NCBI RefSeq assembly: GCF_014779665.1
Contig: NZ_JACXYY010000004.1
Location: 248,001 to 312,000, forward strand
DNA length: 64,000 bases
Origin: Nocardioides hwasunensis
Lineage (GTDB): Bacteria; Actinomycetota; Actinomycetes; Propionibacteriales; Nocardioidaceae
Direction: 5' to 3'
The translations under genes and the position numbers were made by a program. Under the pieces are notes generated by a model. That model saw only the letters and a program-made list of their open reading frames with translations. It was not told the origin of the DNA and made no database searches. Of this stretch, positions 32,908 through 42,544 are shown piece after piece. Position 1 is the first letter of the stretch. Every line of letters begins with the position of its first letter.

Positions 32908-33948
32908 GTGGGGGCGACAGGAGCAGCACGCAAGCTGGCATCGGCCGCCGCCCTGGGTGGTGGTGGCCTGTCCGTCCTCGGGGCCGGGCTCTACGGAGTC
33001 CTGGTCGCCGAGGCGAGGATCGCGCGCAAGGTGATCGGCAACGCCACCGACACGCCTCCCGACGCGACGGGCTGGTACGGCCGGGGACGGCCCGGGCCCG
33101 CGGTCCGCATCGCGCTCCTCGGCGACTCCAGTGCCGCGGGCTACGGCGTCGAGCGGGTCGAGGAGACCCCGGGCGCGCACCTCGCGAGCGGGCTGGCCCA
33201 CCAGGCCGACCGTCGCGTGCACCTGCGCTCCTTCGCCGTCGTCGGGGCGCAGTCCAGCGCCCTGGCCGAGCAGGTCGACCACGCGCTGCCCACCCACCCC
33301 GACCTCGCCGTCGTGCTCATCGGCGCGAACGACGTCACCCACACCGTGCTGCCCTCGGCGTCGGTGCGGCACCTCGCCGAGGGCGTACGCCGCCTGCGCG
33401 AGGCAGGCGTCGTGGTCGTCGTGGGCACCTGCCCCGACCTCGGCACGATCCGGCCGATCCCGCCGCCGCTCAAGCAGGTCGCCCGCGGCTGGTCGCGCCG
33501 GCTCGCAGCCGCCCAGACCATCACCGTCGTCGAGAACGGCGGCCGCTCGGTGTCCCTGGGCGACATCCTCGGTCCGGAGTTCGACGCGGCGCCGGCGGTG
33601 CTGTTCGGGCCGGACCGCTTCCACCCCTCCGCCGACGGCTACCGGCAGCTCGCCTCCGTGCTCGTGCCGTCGTGCCTGGCCGCCCTCGACCTGCTGCCCG
33701 ACGACGAGGCCCTGCCCGAGCCGCTGCGGCGCGAGGGCATCCTGCCGGTCGCGGCCGCCGCGGTCCGCGCCGCGCGTACGCCCGGCACCGAGGTCGACGG
33801 CACCGAGGTCGGTGGCAACCAGCGCGGCCTGCGCGGGCGCTGGGTCGAACTGCGCCACCGTCGCCGGCGCCCCTCCACCGACGCCGAGTCGCCGGGCGAG
33901 CACGAGGAGCACGAGGAGTCCGCCGACGGCGCGTCGGGCGGTGAGTGA
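32908..33948 (+). CDS. SGNH/GDSL-family esterase with N-terminal membrane anchor
   Basis: A 346-residue exported hydrolase. A hydrophobic segment (residues about 12-36) acts as signal anchor. The four SGNH blocks are present: GDSS at 72-75 (nucleophile S74), the glycine in the second block, GAND near residue 140, and DRFHP near residue 230, giving the Asp/His of the triad. Residues after 290 form a basic tail. It resembles the actinobacterial esterase encoded next to cbs. The last two codons and the stop (GGTGAGTGA) are also part of the left arm of palindromic element A2. Confidence 0.9.
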   Translation: MGATGAARKLASAAALGGGGLSVLGAGLYGVLVAEARIARKVIGNATDTPPDATGWYGRGRPGPAVRIALLGDSSAAGYGVERVEETPGAHLASGLAHQADRRVHLRSFAVVGAQSSALAEQVDHALPTHPDLAVVLIGANDVTHTVLPSASVRHLAEGVRRLREAGVVVVVGTCPDLGTIRPIPPPLKQVARGWSRRLAAAQTITVVENGGRSVSLGDILGPEFDAAPAVLFGPDRFHPSADGYRQLASVLVPSCLAALDLLPDDEALPEPLRREGILPVAAAAVRAARTPGTEVDGTEVGGNQRGLRGRWVELRHRRRRPSTDAESPGEHEEHEESADGASGGE

Positions 33949-33991
33949 GACATCGTCTGACGGCGCAGAACCTGCGCCACTCACCGCCCGA
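33934..33991. repeat. Palindromic element A2, overlapping the esterase stop codon
   Basis: Perfect 14-base arms TCGGGCGGTGAGTG/CACTCACCGCCCGA enclose an inner hairpin GGCGCAG/CTGCGCC. The arm sequence and branched shape match A1 (9614) and the arms match A3. Confidence 0.75.
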
Positions 33992-34008
33992 GCACCGGAC
34001 GTCCGGCT

Positions 34009-34060
34009 GGCGGTGAGTGAGACATCTTCCGAGCGACCGAAAGATGTCTCACTCACCGCC
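34009..34060. repeat. Palindromic element A3
   Basis: Perfect 20-base arms, left GGCGGTGAGTGAGACATCTT, with a 12-base loop. The core reads CTTTCGG followed by TC and GCTCGGA on the opposite strand, close to the core of element B2 at 21.2 kb. Confidence 0.78.
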
Positions 34061-34080
34061 CGAGCCCCCGACGAAATGAC

Positions 34081-34115
34081 GCCGGCCCGCCCGAGAACGA
34101 CTCGGGCGGGCCGGC
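34081..34115. terminator. Strong bidirectional terminator before the Bax1-type gene
   Basis: A perfect 15-bp stem, GCCGGCCCGCCCGAG with its complement, around AACGA. It separates converging genes. It is distinct from the adjacent A elements. Confidence 0.75.
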
Positions 34116-34142
34116 GGAGCTCACATGGCGATCAACAGGTGA

Positions 34143-34988
34143 TCAGTCGCCACGCATGATCGCGAGGATGCGCAGCAGGTTGGTGTAGATCCAGACCAGG
34201 CTGACGGTCATCGCGAAGGCCGCCCGCCACGACTCGCGCTCGGGGAGGCCGGCGGCGACGCCGTTCTCGACGAAGTCGAAGTCGAGGATCAGCATGAACA
34301 CACCGAGCACCAGGCCGGCGAGGGCGAAGACGAAGCCGAGGCCGCCCATGCCGTAGAGGCCGGTGTTGATGCCGAAGAAGCTCAGCACCAGCGACAGGAG
34401 GCCGAGGCCGACCATGCCGAACATGCCGGCGATCACGCCGCGGCGGAACTTGTCGCCCACCTTGATGTTGAAGAACTTGTAGGCCGCGAGCGTGCCGGCG
34501 AAGGCGCCGAACGTGCCGAGCACCGCGCTGGTGACGACGCCGTCGAACTGGGCCTCGAAGACCTTGCTGATCGCGCCGAGTGCCACGCCCTCGACGGCCG
34601 CGAAGGCGACCACGAGAGCCGGGCTGATGACGCGCTTGAACGAGTTGACGAGGGACAGCAGGAACGCGGCTCCCGCGCCGAGTCCGGCGAGCATGAGGGC
34701 ACGCGACGCGGCCGAGTTGGCCTCGACGCTCGTGCCGGCCAGGTCACCGATCCACCACCAGGTGACGATCGCGGTGGCGAACACGACCGCGATCGAGATC
34801 GCGGTCTTCTGGATCACGGTGTCGACCGTCATCCGGCCCTGGTCCACCTGGCCCGGCGTGCCGGTGCCCCACGTGGACGGGTCGCTGCTGGCGTCGCCGT
34901 AGCCGGGGTAGGTCTGGTTTCCGTAGGCGTTCGACGAGGCGCGGTTGAACTCCTCGGAACGGTTGAACACCGGGTTGTTGCTCTTCAT
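34143..34988 (-). CDS. Bax inhibitor-1/YccA-family membrane protein
   Basis: A 281-residue membrane protein. A polar N-terminus of about 58 residues rich in Asn, Tyr and Gly (FNRASSNAYGNQTYPGYG) precedes seven helices. It fits the actinobacterial branch of the Bax1-I family, with closing segment ILDFDFVENGVAAGLPERESWRAAFAMTVSLVWIYTNLLRIL; the aspartates there match the pH-sensing di-aspartyl region of calcium-leak members. ATG 34988 has GGAG about seven bases upstream. A promoter TTGAAC (35090-35095) with TAGAGT (35069-35074) is visible. Confidence 0.9.
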   Translation of the reverse strand: MKSNNPVFNRSEEFNRASSNAYGNQTYPGYGDASSDPSTWGTGTPGQVDQGRMTVDTVIQKTAISIAVVFATAIVTWWWIGDLAGTSVEANSAASRALMLAGLGAGAAFLLSLVNSFKRVISPALVVAFAAVEGVALGAISKVFEAQFDGVVTSAVLGTFGAFAGTLAAYKFFNIKVGDKFRRGVIAGMFGMVGLGLLSLVLSFFGINTGLYGMGGLGFVFALAGLVLGVFMLILDFDFVENGVAAGLPERESWRAAFAMTVSLVWIYTNLLRILAIMRGD

Positions 34989-35068
34989 GGTCTCTCCTTG
35001 GAGGCCGCCTCCGGAGGTTCCGGAGGCTCCGGCGCCGTCGTGGTGACGACACCTGTTCTCGTCACTCC

Positions 35069-35095
35069 ACTCTAGCCGGGGTGACACCCGTTCAA
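35069..35095 (-). promoter_or_regulatory. Promoter of the Bax1-type gene
   Basis: On the minus strand TTGAAC, 15 bases, TAGAGT (or TTTGAA with a 16-base spacer). The 5' leader of about 75 bases ends in a standard ribosome binding site. Confidence 0.5.
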
Positions 35096-35186
35096 ACGCC
35101 CGCGAGGGGGCGCCTGTTCCCATCACAGCAACTTCTCAGGGAGCCTCCGACCAAAGTCGGAGACGGCGTACGACGACCGCGCGGGG

Positions 35187-37808
35187 TCAGCCGGTGATGA
35201 TCGCCCGGATCGTCGTGGTCGAGCGCTTGGTGGAGTCGTCGCCCAGATACTTCAGGACGATCTTCTTCGCGCCGGCGCGCTGGAAGCGCGGGAGCCTGAT
35301 GACGGCCGTGCCGTTCTTCACCGGCACCTTGAAGACGAACCTGGTCCCCCTGACCCGGACCTTGACCTGTCCGGTGCCCGGTCCGGCCTCGGAGGCGATC
35401 CGGACACGGACCCTGATCCGCTCACCGACGGTGCCGCGCACCCTGGTCGTGGCGACGCGGATCTCGGCGGGCTGCTTGACGACAGGAGCCGGGGTCGGCA
35501 CGGGGACCGGCGTCGGAGCCGGGGTGACCGTCGGTGCCGGCGTGGTCGGGGCGGGGGTGGTGGGGGCAGGCGTGGTCGGGTCGGTGGGAGTGGTCGCCGG
35601 CGGCTGGCACGGGACCGTGCCCGAGCGGAGCGAGTGGCCGTCGGTGTCGCCGTCGTCGCTCCACACGACCTCCTTGCGGCCGCCCACGCAGGCCGACTGC
35701 GGCGCGAACGCGATGCCCTCGTTGTTGAGGTTGGGCATGCCCAGCGGCCGGTCGTAGGCGTGGGCGACCGCGAAGGCACCGGCGGCGAGCTCCATGGCGA
35801 CCGACGTGCCGTCGCAGCTGTCGTCGCACAGGACGCGCAGCTGCGCGGTCTCCGGGTCCCAGGCCACGTCCATCGCCGCGGCCGGGCCTGCGTTGGTGAC
35901 CAGCTGCGGGTCGATCGTGGCGACCAGGTGCGCCTTCTCCTGGACGGCCACGGTCTGCTCGAGCGCGACGACGTACACCAGGCCGGTGCCCTCGACCGCG
36001 ACGGCGTACAGGCCGGTGCCGTGGTGGGGGTAGTCGGCCGGGGCGTACGCCTTGCCCTTCGCCTGGTCGAGGAAGCCACCGGCGGTGAGCGCGCTGTCGG
36101 GGATCCAGGTGATGCCCTCGAGGCCGAGGTTGGCCCCCAGGGTCGGGAGCAGGTCGTTGAGGTTCCACTCGTCGGTGGCGTGCATCGAGCTCGCGGAGGT
36201 GCCGGGCACGTAGCGCAGCACGGTGTTCCTGCTGACACCGCTGACGCTGTTGTCGCGCTCGGCGGCGAGGTAGACCGCACCGTCGGGCCCGATCGTGATG
36301 CCCTCGGTGTCCGGCGCGCCGGTGCCGTCGTCGTAGCGCGGGTTCTTGCCGCCGGCCCATCCGGCGGCGGGCACCCAGGTGGCGCCGTCCTTCGTCATCT
36401 TGAAGAGGGTGCCGGCCTTGTTCTGGGCCACCCAGAGGGTCTTGCCACTCGGGTCGGCCGGGTCGAAGACCACACCGCTTGCGTCCTGGTTGAAGGTCTC
36501 GGCGAGGTCGGAGACGACCACGTCCTGCGAGCCGAACCACGGCTTCGTCTCGAGGCCGGGGCAGTCGTTGGTCGTGCCCTTGGTCGCCGCGGCGCTCGCG
36601 ACGAACGAGCCGACGCCGTCCGCACAACGGGCGTACGTCGGCACCCCGTGCGTCGTCCAGCTGAAGGAGTCGATCAGCTTGGCCGCGGGGTCGTAGAGGC
36701 GCGCCGAGTCCGCTCCGCCCAGTCCGGGCAGGTTGCCCTCGACCACGAGGTGACCGCGGGCGGGGACCATGCCGGAGAGGGTGGCGGGGGCGACGTCGGT
36801 GGAGTCCTTGACGACCCAGCCGGTGACGTCCACCGGGGCGTCGGAGAGGTTGACCAGCTCGACCCAGTCGGTCGGGCTGGAGCTGATCTCGTTGAGCCGG
36901 ATCGAGCTGCAGGCGTTGGCCGCGCCGCGGGTCGGCACCGTGGTCACCTGCCAGGTGCCGGTGCCGTCGGGACACCGGCCGTACGTCGTCGCGGCGTGGC
37001 CGCCGGACCAGCTGTGCTCGTCGACCTTCGAGGTGCCGTCGGCCTGGTAGAGCGTGACGGTGTCGTCGACCCCGAGGCCGAAGCCGGGCGGCGGGGTCTC
37101 GGTGTAGATCGCGAAGAAGCCACCCGGCTGGATCACCGTGCCGGAGGGGATGGTGACGAACGGGTTGTTCGCGCCGGCGTCCTTCAGCTTCCAGCCGGAG
37201 ACGTCGGCCGGGGCGGCGCCGATGTTGGTCAGCTCGACCCAGTCGGCGACGGTGTCGCCGTTGGACTCGACCTCGTTGAGCCTCACGTCGAGCGGGTCGA
37301 AGGCGGGCGGGCAGCTGTTGGTCGCACCCGGTGTCGCCGCAGCCTGCAGCACCATCTCACCGGTGCCGTGGGGGCAACGGCCGTAGGACGGGTTGGCGTG
37401 GTTGCCCGGGGCGCCGATGCCCTCCCAGGAGAAGTTCCCGACGCGCTTGCCGGTGGCGTCGGCGATCGTGACCTCGTCGTTGGCGCCGAGGCCGAACCCG
37501 CCGGTCAGCGTCGCCGGGTCGAAGACGTGGTAGCCCCCGGGCTGGATGACGGTGGAGGTGGTCGTGATCGCGGCCGGGGTGTGGAGCGGGTCGTCGTCGA
37601 GGACGGTCCATCCCTGGATGTCGACCGGCAGCGTGCCGGCGTTGAAGAGCTCGACGACGTCCGGGTTGGGATTCGACCTCACCTCGTTGAGGACCACCGT
37701 GCCGGCGTACGACGACGGCGCCGCGGCGGCCGGGCTCGTGGCCGCAGTGGTGGCGAGGACGCCGGCGGCGAGGACTCCGGTCAGGGTCAGACTCATCAAT
37801 CGGTGCAT
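35187..37808 (-). CDS. Secreted lamin-tail-domain protein with esterase-like propeller
   Basis: An 873-residue exported protein from ATG 37808 with a Sec signal (residues 1-30, TSPAAAAPSS). Three lamin-tail-like immunoglobulin modules follow, marked by LNEVRSNPNPDVVELFNAG, LNEVESNGDTVADWVELTN and LNEISSSPTDWVELVN. A propeller of the esterase-like phytase or SdiA-regulated type spans about 440-730 (DTEGITIGPDGAVYLAAERDN, NNEGIAFAPQ). A Pro-Thr linker and a basic Ig-like C-terminal domain end the protein. In bacteria lamin-tail modules often accompany extracellular nucleases and phosphatases; a phosphoesterase role is inference. Confidence 0.85.
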   Translation of the reverse strand: MHRLMSLTLTGVLAAGVLATTAATSPAAAAPSSYAGTVVLNEVRSNPNPDVVELFNAGTLPVDIQGWTVLDDDPLHTPAAITTTSTVIQPGGYHVFDPATLTGGFGLGANDEVTIADATGKRVGNFSWEGIGAPGNHANPSYGRCPHGTGEMVLQAAATPGATNSCPPAFDPLDVRLNEVESNGDTVADWVELTNIGAAPADVSGWKLKDAGANNPFVTIPSGTVIQPGGFFAIYTETPPPGFGLGVDDTVTLYQADGTSKVDEHSWSGGHAATTYGRCPDGTGTWQVTTVPTRGAANACSSIRLNEISSSPTDWVELVNLSDAPVDVTGWVVKDSTDVAPATLSGMVPARGHLVVEGNLPGLGGADSARLYDPAAKLIDSFSWTTHGVPTYARCADGVGSFVASAAATKGTTNDCPGLETKPWFGSQDVVVSDLAETFNQDASGVVFDPADPSGKTLWVAQNKAGTLFKMTKDGATWVPAAGWAGGKNPRYDDGTGAPDTEGITIGPDGAVYLAAERDNSVSGVSRNTVLRYVPGTSASSMHATDEWNLNDLLPTLGANLGLEGITWIPDSALTAGGFLDQAKGKAYAPADYPHHGTGLYAVAVEGTGLVYVVALEQTVAVQEKAHLVATIDPQLVTNAGPAAAMDVAWDPETAQLRVLCDDSCDGTSVAMELAAGAFAVAHAYDRPLGMPNLNNEGIAFAPQSACVGGRKEVVWSDDGDTDGHSLRSGTVPCQPPATTPTDPTTPAPTTPAPTTPAPTVTPAPTPVPVPTPAPVVKQPAEIRVATTRVRGTVGERIRVRVRIASEAGPGTGQVKVRVRGTRFVFKVPVKNGTAVIRLPRFQRAGAKKIVLKYLGDDSTKRSTTTIRAIITG

Positions 37809-37923
37809 GGGCGCGCTTCCGCAGGAGGGACAGGGTGGCTGACCAGCCGAGCGGATGCTGGCGGAGGCGGCGGAACAGCGGGGCCCTCGCAGGCGAACGC
37901 CACGCGAACGACACGCGACGGCA

Positions 37924-37942
37924 CCGTGGCGGTGCGCCACGG
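37924..37942 (-). terminator. Hairpin downstream of the tRNA gene
   Basis: Perfect 8-bp arms CCGTGGCG/CGCCACGG with a three-base loop, ten bases beyond the tRNA 3' end. There is no T-run. Confidence 0.45.
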
Positions 37943-37951
37943 CGAAGAGGC

Positions 37952-38028
37952 TGGTGCCCCGGCTGGGGTTCGAACCCAGACTGCGCGGTTTTTAAGACCG
38001 CTTCCTCTACCGGTTGGGATACCGGGGC
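37952..38028 (-). tRNA. tRNA with UAA anticodon and a short variable arm (tRNA-Leu by anticodon)
   Basis: 77 bases including an encoded CCA. Acceptor stem GCCCCGG/CCGGGGC; D-arm with GG in its loop; anticodon stem GCGGT/ACCGC with loop CTTAAAA, anticodon TAA at 37992-37994; T-arm CTGGG-TTCGAAC-CCCAG; discriminator A. The anticodon would read UUA leucine codons. The variable region is only five bases (GCAGT), a class I shape, whereas bacterial tRNA-Leu normally has a long class II variable arm. The fold itself is good, so it is probably expressed; the amino acid identity is the uncertain part. Confidence 0.85.
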
Positions 38029-38052
38029 TCTCTGGTGGGAGAGGCCAGTCTG

Positions 38053-38874
38053 TCAGCGCCTGTCCGTCAACGAGCGGGCACGCTCGAAGACGGCGTCCGT
38101 CATCTCGGCGGTGAGCCGGCCGGTGTAGGTGTTGTGCGGCGACGGGTGGAAGCAGCCGATCAGGGTGACGTCGCCCAGCGTGACCTCGGCGGCGTGGGCG
38201 AACTTCGGCTTCCGCGGCGGCGCGGGTGCACCTGCGGCGACGAGTGAGCGGACGGCGCCGTCCCAGCCGAAGGCTCCGAGCGCGACCACAGCGCGCACCG
38301 AGGGCAGCAGGGTGAGCTCGGCCGCGATCCAGGGGGCGCAGGTGTCGCGCTCGGCCGGCGTGGGCTTGTTGTCCGGCGGCGCGCACCGCACGGTCGCGAC
38401 CATCCGGGCGTCGACGAGATTCTGCCCGTCACCGGCGTGCTCGCTGCTCGCCTGCGACGCCCACCCGGTGCGGTGCAGGCTGGCGAAGAGCCAGTCGGCG
38501 CTGGGGTCGCCGGTGAAGATCCTCCCGGTCCGGTTGCCGCCGTTGGCGGCGGGCGCGAGGCCGACGATGAGCAGGGACGGGTCGGGGTCGCCCCAGCCGG
38601 CGATCGGCCGGCCCCAGTAGGGCTGGTCGGCGAACGACGCACGCTTGTCGCGCGCGACGTCCTCCCGCCAGGTGACGAGCCGGTCGCACGCCGCGCACAC
38701 GCTGACCCGGGCGGTCAGCTCGGCGAGCGTGTCGGCCCGGGCGAGACGGCGTACGTCGTCGGGGTCGCGCGCCACGGGCGTGTCCGCGGCTGCCGGGTCG
38801 TCGGGCCACCCGCTCCCCGGCGCCACCGGACTGGTGAAGGCACCGCCGACGACGGGGTGGGGCAGCAGGGTCAT
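38053..38874 (-). CDS. Family 5 (UdgB-type) uracil-DNA glycosylase
   Basis: A 273-residue base-excision repair enzyme. Iron-sulfur cysteines appear in VCAACDRLVTW and later VRCAPPDNKPTPAERDTCAPW. Motif A is GLAPAANGGNRTGRIFTGDPS, in which the usual catalytic Asp/Asn is replaced by alanine, as is typical of family 5. The C-terminal motif is GCFHPSPHNTYTGRL. UdgB enzymes remove uracil, hypoxanthine and other deaminated bases from double-stranded DNA. ATG 38874 is used; TAGGGC 13 bases upstream is a weak signal. It is probably co-transcribed with ppx. Confidence 0.9.
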   Translation of the reverse strand: MTLLPHPVVGGAFTSPVAPGSGWPDDPAAADTPVARDPDDVRRLARADTLAELTARVSVCAACDRLVTWREDVARDKRASFADQPYWGRPIAGWGDPDPSLLIVGLAPAANGGNRTGRIFTGDPSADWLFASLHRTGWASQASSEHAGDGQNLVDARMVATVRCAPPDNKPTPAERDTCAPWIAAELTLLPSVRAVVALGAFGWDGAVRSLVAAGAPAPPRKPKFAHAAEVTLGDVTLIGCFHPSPHNTYTGRLTAEMTDAVFERARSLTDRR

Positions 38875-38885
38875 CGAGCCATGCC

Positions 38886-39797
38886 CTAGATCGCGGCGGC
38901 GATGCCGTGCAGGATGTCGGCCTCGGAGACGAGGTGCTCGGGGACCGGCACCCGGGACAGGATCCGGCTCCAGATCAGCGCTCCGGCCCCGATCACGTCG
39001 GCGCGTCCGGGGTGCAGGTAGGGCAGCGCGCGCCGCTCGTCGACTGTCATCGCGACCAGCCGGTCGACGAAGGCGGTCGTCGTGGCGTTCGACAGCACCG
39101 CACGGTCGAAGGCGTCGCGGTCGTAGGCCGCGAGGTCGAGCACGCCGCAGGCCAGCGTCTTGATCGTCCCGGAGGTGCCGATCACCGTCCGCGTGCGATC
39201 GAGCGGGATCCCGGAGGCGTCGAGGTGCTGGTCGATGTCGGCCACGCAGGCGGCGACCTCGGCCGCGGTCGGCGGGTCGCTCGGGAGGTGCCGCTCGTGC
39301 AGGCGGACCGACCCGATGTCCATCGAGACGGCCTGACGGGTGTCCCCCTCCCCCAGCACCAGCTCGGTCGACCCGCCGCCGATGTCGACGACGAGCACCG
39401 GCTCGGGCGGCACCGGGGCCTGGGCGGCCATCGCGCCGGCGTAGACCAGGGCAGCCTCCTCGTCGCCGGAGAGCACCTCGGGCTCGATGCCGAGCCGGCG
39501 GCGTACGCCCTCGCGGAAGACGTCGGCGTTGCGAGCGTCGCGGGTGGCCGAGGTCGCACAGAAGCGGACCCGCTGCGGCGAGACCGCGTGCCGGCGGATG
39601 GTCTCGGCGAACTCGTCGATCGCCGCGAAGGTCCGCGCCAGTGCCTCGTCGGCCAGCATCCCCGTCCGGTCGACGCCCTGACCGAGCCGCACGACCCGCG
39701 AGTCGCGGAGCAGGACCTCGGCGCCCGACTCGCCGAACCTGCCGATGAGGATCTTGATCGAGTTGGTCCCGCAGTCGATCGCGGCGACGGTGCTCAT
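38886..39797 (-). CDS. ppx: Exopolyphosphatase / pppGpp phosphatase family protein
   Basis: A 303-residue ASKHA-fold phosphatase. The N-terminal VAAIDCGTNSIKILIGRFG and the second phosphate motif LVVDIGGGSTELVLGEG are those of Ppx/GppA. It has only the two core domains, like the short actinobacterial Ppx1 and Ppx2, and lacks the C-terminal HD domain of E. coli Ppx. Position after DUF501 matches ppx2 in mycobacteria. The substrate (polyphosphate or pppGpp) is not decided by sequence. ATG 39797 lacks a clear ribosome binding site and follows the DUF501 stop by 10 bases. Confidence 0.9.
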   Translation of the reverse strand: MSTVAAIDCGTNSIKILIGRFGESGAEVLLRDSRVVRLGQGVDRTGMLADEALARTFAAIDEFAETIRRHAVSPQRVRFCATSATRDARNADVFREGVRRRLGIEPEVLSGDEEAALVYAGAMAAQAPVPPEPVLVVDIGGGSTELVLGEGDTRQAVSMDIGSVRLHERHLPSDPPTAAEVAACVADIDQHLDASGIPLDRTRTVIGTSGTIKTLACGVLDLAAYDRDAFDRAVLSNATTTAFVDRLVAMTVDERRALPYLHPGRADVIGAGALIWSRILSRVPVPEHLVSEADILHGIAAAI

Positions 39798-39807
39798 GCG
39801 CTCGGGC

Positions 39808-40380
39808 TCATGCGTCCGGCTGCGAGGCGTCGTCGACGGACACGCACGGACCCTTCGCCCACCAGTCCCCGATGCGGTCGAGCACCTCGTCGCCGAGCGG
39901 GTTGACGCCGCGGCCCATCGCCAGCGACTGGCCGGCCAGGACGTGGAGGCACTTGACCCGGTCGGGCATGCCCCCGGCGCTGATGCCCTCGATCTCGGGC
40001 ACGTCGAGCCCCGCGCGCTCGCCGACCTCGGCGCGGAGCTCGAGGTAGCGCTCGTGGGCGGCGCGGTAGGCGGCGGCGAGCTCCTCGTCGGTGCCGAGCC
40101 GGTCCTGCATCTCCTTCATCACGTGGTCGCCCTCGAGCGTGCCGATGCGCGAGGCCGCCCGGGGGCAGGTGAGGTAGAAGGTCGTCGGGAACGGGGTGCC
40201 GTTGGGCAGCCGCGGCTCGGTGGTCACGACGTCGGGGTTGCCGCACGGGCACCGGTGGCCGATCGAGTCGATGCCGCGAGGTCGGCGCTTGAGCTGCGCG
40301 CGGATCGCGGCCTCGTCGGCGGCGTCGATCCGCGGGTTGTCGCGGGGCGCGTCGGGACGGGTGTCGGGCTTCTCTTTCAC
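39808..40380 (-). CDS. DUF501 family protein
   Basis: A 190-residue cytoplasmic protein. The conserved block IGHRCPCGNPDVVTTEPRLPNGTPFPTTFYLTCPRAASRIGTLEGDHVMKEM contains cysteines that may bind metal. LADRVKCLH-type sequence appears as MPDRVKCLHVLAGQSLAMG, and it ends WWAKGPC. This is the DUF501 family, always found between divIC and ppx in actinobacteria. The role is unknown. GTG 40380 overlaps the divIC stop (GTGA). Residues 1-25 are an extra disordered lead. Confidence 0.9.
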   Translation of the reverse strand: MKEKPDTRPDAPRDNPRIDAADEAAIRAQLKRRPRGIDSIGHRCPCGNPDVVTTEPRLPNGTPFPTTFYLTCPRAASRIGTLEGDHVMKEMQDRLGTDEELAAAYRAAHERYLELRAEVGERAGLDVPEIEGISAGGMPDRVKCLHVLAGQSLAMGRGVNPLGDEVLDRIGDWWAKGPCVSVDDASQPDA

Positions 40381-41060
40381 TGCTTCTTCGTGCCGTCGAC
40401 GAGGTCGGCGGGCTTCTCCTCGGGTGGGGGTGGGTTGCCGGCGAGCTCCATGGACTCCCAGGCGGAGGTCCACCACGCCGTCGGCACGGTCTTGATCACG
40501 TCGTCGGGGTCGTTGAGGCTGGCCTGCGCCTCGAGCGGCTTGCCGTCGGGACCGATCACCTCGAAGCCCGACTCGCCGGGCATGAGGTAGCCGAAGCGGG
40601 CGCGCGCCTGCGCCTTGACGTAGGCCGGGTCGTCCCAGCGGCTCTTCTCGCGCTCGAGGTCGGTGATGCTGGCCTCGCGCTCGACGATCTGCGCGCGCAG
40701 GTCACCGATGTGCGCGCGCTGCTGGAGATAGGCGCGCAGCGAGGAGGCGTAGGACACCGTCAGCACGGCGAGCACCAGCACGAGCACGGCGGCCCGACCG
40801 GTGAACCGCGGTCGGCGCGCGGCGCTCCTCGGCACCGGTCGCACCTCACCGGGACGTGCGCGCGGCACCAGGCCGGTGCCGGACGAGGTGCCGGCGGCGG
40901 CCGTCGACCCGGTGTCGCCGGCCGAGGCGGGCGGCGTGCGCGTCGAGGCGCCCCGCGCACGTGGTGCGCGGTCGCCCGGACGCGTGGTGCTGCCCTGCCT
41001 CGGTCCGCGAGAACCGTTGCCGCCGGGCCCACCCCGGGGCGTACGACGCTGGGAAGGCAT
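40377..41060 (-). CDS. Septum formation initiator (DivIC/FtsB family)
   Basis: A 227-residue bitopic membrane protein of the divisome. A long disordered cytoplasmic N-terminus rich in Arg, Gly and Pro (residues 1-88) leads to one membrane helix (about 89-109) and a coiled coil (SLRAYLQQRAHIGDLRAQIVEREASITDLEREKSRW). The family end WDDPAYVKAQARARFGYLMPGE follows. It should pair with FtsL and FtsQ at the septum. ATG 41060 has CAGACT seven bases upstream, a one-base variant of the leaderless element. It lies between eno and DUF501 as in other actinobacteria. Confidence 0.9.
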   Translation of the reverse strand: MPSQRRTPRGGPGGNGSRGPRQGSTTRPGDRAPRARGASTRTPPASAGDTGSTAAAGTSSGTGLVPRARPGEVRPVPRSAARRPRFTGRAAVLVLVLAVLTVSYASSLRAYLQQRAHIGDLRAQIVEREASITDLEREKSRWDDPAYVKAQARARFGYLMPGESGFEVIGPDGKPLEAQASLNDPDDVIKTVPTAWWTSAWESMELAGNPPPPEEKPADLVDGTKKQ

Positions 41061-41129
41061 GCGGGCCAGTCTGCCTCGTCCACCTGACGAATTCGGTCAG
41101 GCGCGGCGCGCAGATCGAGCCTGCCTGCC

Positions 41130-42449
<1,320 letters not shown>

Positions 42450-42531
42450 CTAGTCACGTGGGGCCCGTACGTCGCCGGGGTGTCCGCCGGCCGCCGCCTT
42501 CGCACCGCACCCCGCCGTCGGTGGACGGCAC

Positions 42532-42537
42532 TAGCGT
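42532..42537 (+). promoter_or_regulatory. Leaderless -10 element for the AraC-like gene
   Basis: TAGCGT, seven bases before GTG 42545. Confidence 0.5.
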
Positions 42538-42544
42538 GCGGCAC

